DNA from: Calothrix anomala FACHB-343
GTDB taxonomy: Bacteria; Cyanobacteriota; Cyanobacteriia; Cyanobacteriales; Nostocaceae
Reading direction: 5' to 3'
DNA length: 64,000 nt
NCBI RefSeq assembly: GCF_014696435.1
Contig: NZ_JACJQG010000016.1
Coordinates: 89,714 to 153,713 of the forward strand
Positions 61,492-64,000 of this stretch are shown here, in pieces (the stretch's first letter is position 1; each line of letters opens with the position of its first letter). The position numbers were made by a program, and so were the translations under genes. Below the pieces are notes generated by a model that saw only the letters and a program-made list of their open reading frames with translations, searched no databases and had not been told where the DNA came from.

Positions 61492-62706
61492 ATGCGCTCT
61501 CGGCAAAGCATACCGGAAATGTTTGCAACTTTCCTGCAATTTGAGGCAGAACGCTTTAATGGTTGGGTATATGATGCCAAACTGCGGCGCAATATGCAAA
61601 ATCTTTTATTAAAGATATCACATACAAACACATCAGAGAATTTTTGGGCGGTTTACTGGCACAAGGTTTGGCAAACTCAGCCAAATTCCTTGGCGCTGGG
61701 ACATTTATCTGCTTATTTGCAAGAAACTTGTTATTGGGCTGTCAATAAAACTATTCCTCAATTTGCTAGTATACACAGCAATTTAGCTGACTGTTTTCAA
61801 ATTGCGATCGCTCAAGTACCAAAAATCCTCAAAGGCTGCGATCCCGAACAAAAAGCTAGTCTCAAAAGTTATAGTCATGTCGCTTTTGCCAATATTATCC
61901 GCGATGCTTTGCGTCAACAGCAAGAAATTGATTACGCTAACGATTGGGCTTTATTGCTGAAACTCAGCCGCAAGCGACTTGTGGAAGCTTTGCAATCTGC
62001 TGGGCTAAGTGATGAGACAATCGGGCGTTACTTGTTGGCTTGGAAATGTTTTAGCGATGGTTATATTCTCAGTAAATCACCAAATGCCCGCAAGTTACAA
62101 AGACCTGATGACCAAACTTGGGAAATTATTGCTCAATTTTACAACCGCGATCGCTTAACTCAACTTAACCCCCCAGCCCCAGAATCTTCTCCGCAAAGTT
62201 TGGAGAAGTGGTTGATTTTGTGCGCCAAATATGCTAGAGCTTATTTATATCCGGCGATCTCTTCACTTAACGCACCGAAAGTCGGACAGGCAGAAAGTGA
62301 ATTACAAGATGATTTACCAGATAATAGCGAGCATGATTCCTTATTAGAAAACCTCATCGCTGTTGAAGAAGCGGAAACCCAGAAAAATCAACAGCAAGAA
62401 ATTCACAATTTGTTAACTAATACTTTGGTAAACTTGCCAGCGCGATCGCAGGAATTATTGCAACTATATTATCAGCAGGGATTAACCCAACAACAAATTG
62501 CTCAAACCCTGGAAATCCAACAATACCAGGTTTCGCGCCAATTAACCAAGGCGAGAGAATCTTTACTGTTAGCAATTACCAAATGGAGTCAACAAACAGT
62601 GCATATTTCTGTGACTTCCAACGTGGTTAAACATATTAGTGCTGTATTAGAGGAGTGGTTACAGCATTACTTCGCTAATGTGCTAAACCACGCCTCAAAG
62701 GAGTAA
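61492..62706 (+). CDS. Sigma-70-like protein (divergent sigma factor family)
   Basis: A 404-residue protein whose C-terminal part (about 310-368: LVNLPARSQELLQLYYQQGLTQQQIAQTLEIQQYQVSRQLTKARESLLL) is a sigma-70 region 4-type HTH. The N-terminal 300 residues are helical (HVAFANIIRDALRQQQEI could be region 2-like) but lack the strong region 2 motifs of standard sigma factors. It may therefore be an alternative sigma factor or a sigma-derived regulator. It overlaps no neighbour, but its stop is only five bases before the start of the DUF1822 gene, a clear two-gene operon. Confidence 0.82.
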   Translation: MRSRQSIPEMFATFLQFEAERFNGWVYDAKLRRNMQNLLLKISHTNTSENFWAVYWHKVWQTQPNSLALGHLSAYLQETCYWAVNKTIPQFASIHSNLADCFQIAIAQVPKILKGCDPEQKASLKSYSHVAFANIIRDALRQQQEIDYANDWALLLKLSRKRLVEALQSAGLSDETIGRYLLAWKCFSDGYILSKSPNARKLQRPDDQTWEIIAQFYNRDRLTQLNPPAPESSPQSLEKWLILCAKYARAYLYPAISSLNAPKVGQAESELQDDLPDNSEHDSLLENLIAVEEAETQKNQQQEIHNLLTNTLVNLPARSQELLQLYYQQGLTQQQIAQTLEIQQYQVSRQLTKARESLLLAITKWSQQTVHISVTSNVVKHISAVLEEWLQHYFANVLNHASKE

Positions 62707-62711
62707 TCGCG

Positions 62712-63830
62712 ATGTCATCCTTCTGTGTTCCGCCGACTCAACTATGGTTAGAAGTTTCGCCAGAAATGCAAAACCAAGCTTGGCAGCAAAGTCAATCTTA
62801 TCTTAGTGCTGATGGGCGTTGGAATGCCTTTCTCAATCAAGTTTGCGCGAGTAGCTTTTTACCTTGGTTACAAACCGAGTACGCCCCAGAAGCGACTATT
62901 GATAACCAAGTGGGTAATTGGGAATATGTCAATGGTGCGGCGATAAGTTTAGATACAAAGCGCCTGATTTTGATTCCCGATAAAAATTTAGAAACTAGCG
63001 ACTTTCACGTACCCCAGGAATGGATAGATATTCCCCAATGGGCTGGAGATTATTATTTAGCAGTACAAGTCAATCCTGATGGAGAATGGCTGAGAATTTG
63101 GGGTTATACCACCCACGAACAATTGAAAACTCAAGGTAAATATGATGCGCAAACGCGGAGTTACTATTTAGATAGTCAGCAAATGGTGGAAGATTTGACT
63201 GTGTTGTGGGTAGTGCATCAACTCAATCCCCAAGAACAAACCCAAACAGCTATATTACCTTTACCAAATTTATCAGCTACTCAAACAGAAAACCTTTGGC
63301 AAAGGTTAAAAAGTCCCACCATTACCCAGCCGCGCCTAGAATTACCCTTTGAAATTTGGGGAGCATTATTAACAAGTCAAAAACCAGCGCCGCTCAATTT
63401 GCGTCACTGGTTGCAAAATATTGTCACTGAAAGTTGGCAGACAATTGAAACAATTCTCGGTACACAACCAGATTTCGCCTTTAGCTTTCGCCAAGTCAGC
63501 GACACCAACGAACAGCTAATTCAACGTATCAAGGTAATTGAATTACCCGATAATAATTTACCAGTCTTTTTGATGTTGAGTTTAGCCGCAGAAACAGACG
63601 GTAGAGTCAGCATCCGCATTCAATTATTCCCCAGCGATCGCAATTTTTATCTTCCTAGAAATATTAAACTGGCATTAATTGCGGCATCAGGAGAAGTTGT
63701 ACAATCAGTACAAGCAAGAGAAGCAGATAACTCAATTCAACTTAAACGCTTTCGCTGTCCTGAAAACACACGCTTTACTATTCAAGTAAGTTTAGACGAG
63801 TTCGTTTTTACAGAAGAGTGTGTTGGATAG
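62712..63830 (+). CDS. DUF1822-family protein
   Basis: A 372-residue cytoplasmic protein with features of DUF1822: LWLEVSPEMQNQAWQQSQSYLSADGRWNAFLNQVC, IDIPQWAGDYYLAVQVNPDGEWLRIWGYTTHEQLK, LRHWLQNIVTESWQTIETIL, and a C-terminal beta-rich part with NRNFYLPRNIKL-like text. DUF1822 genes in cyanobacteria often follow a sigma-like gene and precede genes for CHAT-domain proteins. Here the pair is complete, but the window ends before any third gene. The role is unknown; a signalling partner of the sigma-like protein is the natural guess. Confidence 0.85.
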   Translation: MSSFCVPPTQLWLEVSPEMQNQAWQQSQSYLSADGRWNAFLNQVCASSFLPWLQTEYAPEATIDNQVGNWEYVNGAAISLDTKRLILIPDKNLETSDFHVPQEWIDIPQWAGDYYLAVQVNPDGEWLRIWGYTTHEQLKTQGKYDAQTRSYYLDSQQMVEDLTVLWVVHQLNPQEQTQTAILPLPNLSATQTENLWQRLKSPTITQPRLELPFEIWGALLTSQKPAPLNLRHWLQNIVTESWQTIETILGTQPDFAFSFRQVSDTNEQLIQRIKVIELPDNNLPVFLMLSLAAETDGRVSIRIQLFPSDRNFYLPRNIKLALIAASGEVVQSVQAREADNSIQLKRFRCPENTRFTIQVSLDEFVFTEECVG

Positions 63831-64000
63831 GAATTGGGCATTGGGCATTGGGCATTGGGCATTGGGCATTGGGCATTTGTCAGAGACGCGATGAATCGCG
63901 TCTGTACAATTGTCCCCCTGCTCCCTGCTCCCTGCCCCCTGCTCCCTGCCTCCTGCCCCCTGCCCCCTGCCCCCTGCTCCCTGCTCCCTGCCCCCTGCCC
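63831..64000. repeat. Compound repeat tract at the right edge
   Basis: TGGGCAT heptamers (63834-63876), the AGACGCGAT palindrome (63884-63903) with TGTACAATTGTCCCCC, then CTGCTCC/CTGCCCC heptamers to the end of the window. No gene signal. Confidence 0.8.

Overview
The window is chromosomal DNA of a filamentous, probably heterocyst-forming (Nostocales-type) cyanobacterium. Three things point there: the very frequent HIP1 octamer GCGATCGC, inside and outside genes; cyanobacterial marker genes (psaB, plant-type zeta-carotene desaturase crtQ, a DesC-like acyl-lipid desaturase, DUF2301, DUF2232 and DUF1822 proteins); and intergenic regions full of short tandem repeats and GC-rich hairpins typical of Nostoc, Anabaena and Calothrix relatives. 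No rRNA, tRNA or CRISPR array was recognised.

Layout. 1-7.7 kb: gene tail, murF (-), a TetR-like regulator with an unusual C-terminal domain (-) divergent from a delta-9-type desaturase (+), then a secreted filamentous-haemagglutinin-type exoprotein (+). 8.2-12.7 kb: the most unusual locus, two paralogous proteins with a double-glycine-type leader fused to an S74/endosialidase-chaperone-like domain, followed by a fused TOMM cyclodehydratase (leader-binding/ThiF-like plus YcaO) and a PAS-GGDEF protein. 12.8-18 kb: a stand-alone, divergent psaB (-) and aspS (+) across a 1.25 kb AT-rich gap. 18-25 kb: a tandem-domain rifampin ADP-ribosyltransferase-like gene, an HGSNAT/DUF1624 membrane protein, a small conserved gene, a SAM hydrolase/DUF2301/YdcF-like run and a solute-binding lipoprotein. 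26-34.7 kb: a CobT-like protein, a DUF2232 membrane protein and a Crp-family regulator (all -), then a 1255-residue protein with an actin/Hsp70-like ATPase domain. 34.8-38 kb: a sugar transferase and an IS200/IS605-type tnpB broken by an early nonsense codon, abutting a sugar-type ABC permease.

38-47.8 kb: 5-formyl-THF cyclo-ligase, pentapeptide-repeat protein, YraN, queA, a TPR protein, a small RHH protein, crtQ and an SRPBCC protein with a long structured-looking leader. 47.8-50.4 kb: hicB with a nonsense-broken hicA, a 2Fe-2S ferredoxin and cobQ. 50.9-55.9 kb: a conserved hypothetical, PrxQ/BCP peroxiredoxin, a secreted small protein, a DrrAB-like ABC exporter, a VOC protein and a small membrane protein. 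56-64 kb: CocE/NonD hydrolase, a GHL10-like glycosidase fused to an aspartyl-protease-like domain, a 21-bp minisatellite, and a sigma-70-like/DUF1822 gene pair.

Most of the window is housekeeping and metabolism in short, mixed-orientation transcription units. The accessory signals are the S74/TOMM cassette, the tandem Arr gene, the IS element, the decayed HicAB module and several dispersed repeat families. All functional calls come from reading protein motifs; no database search was run.
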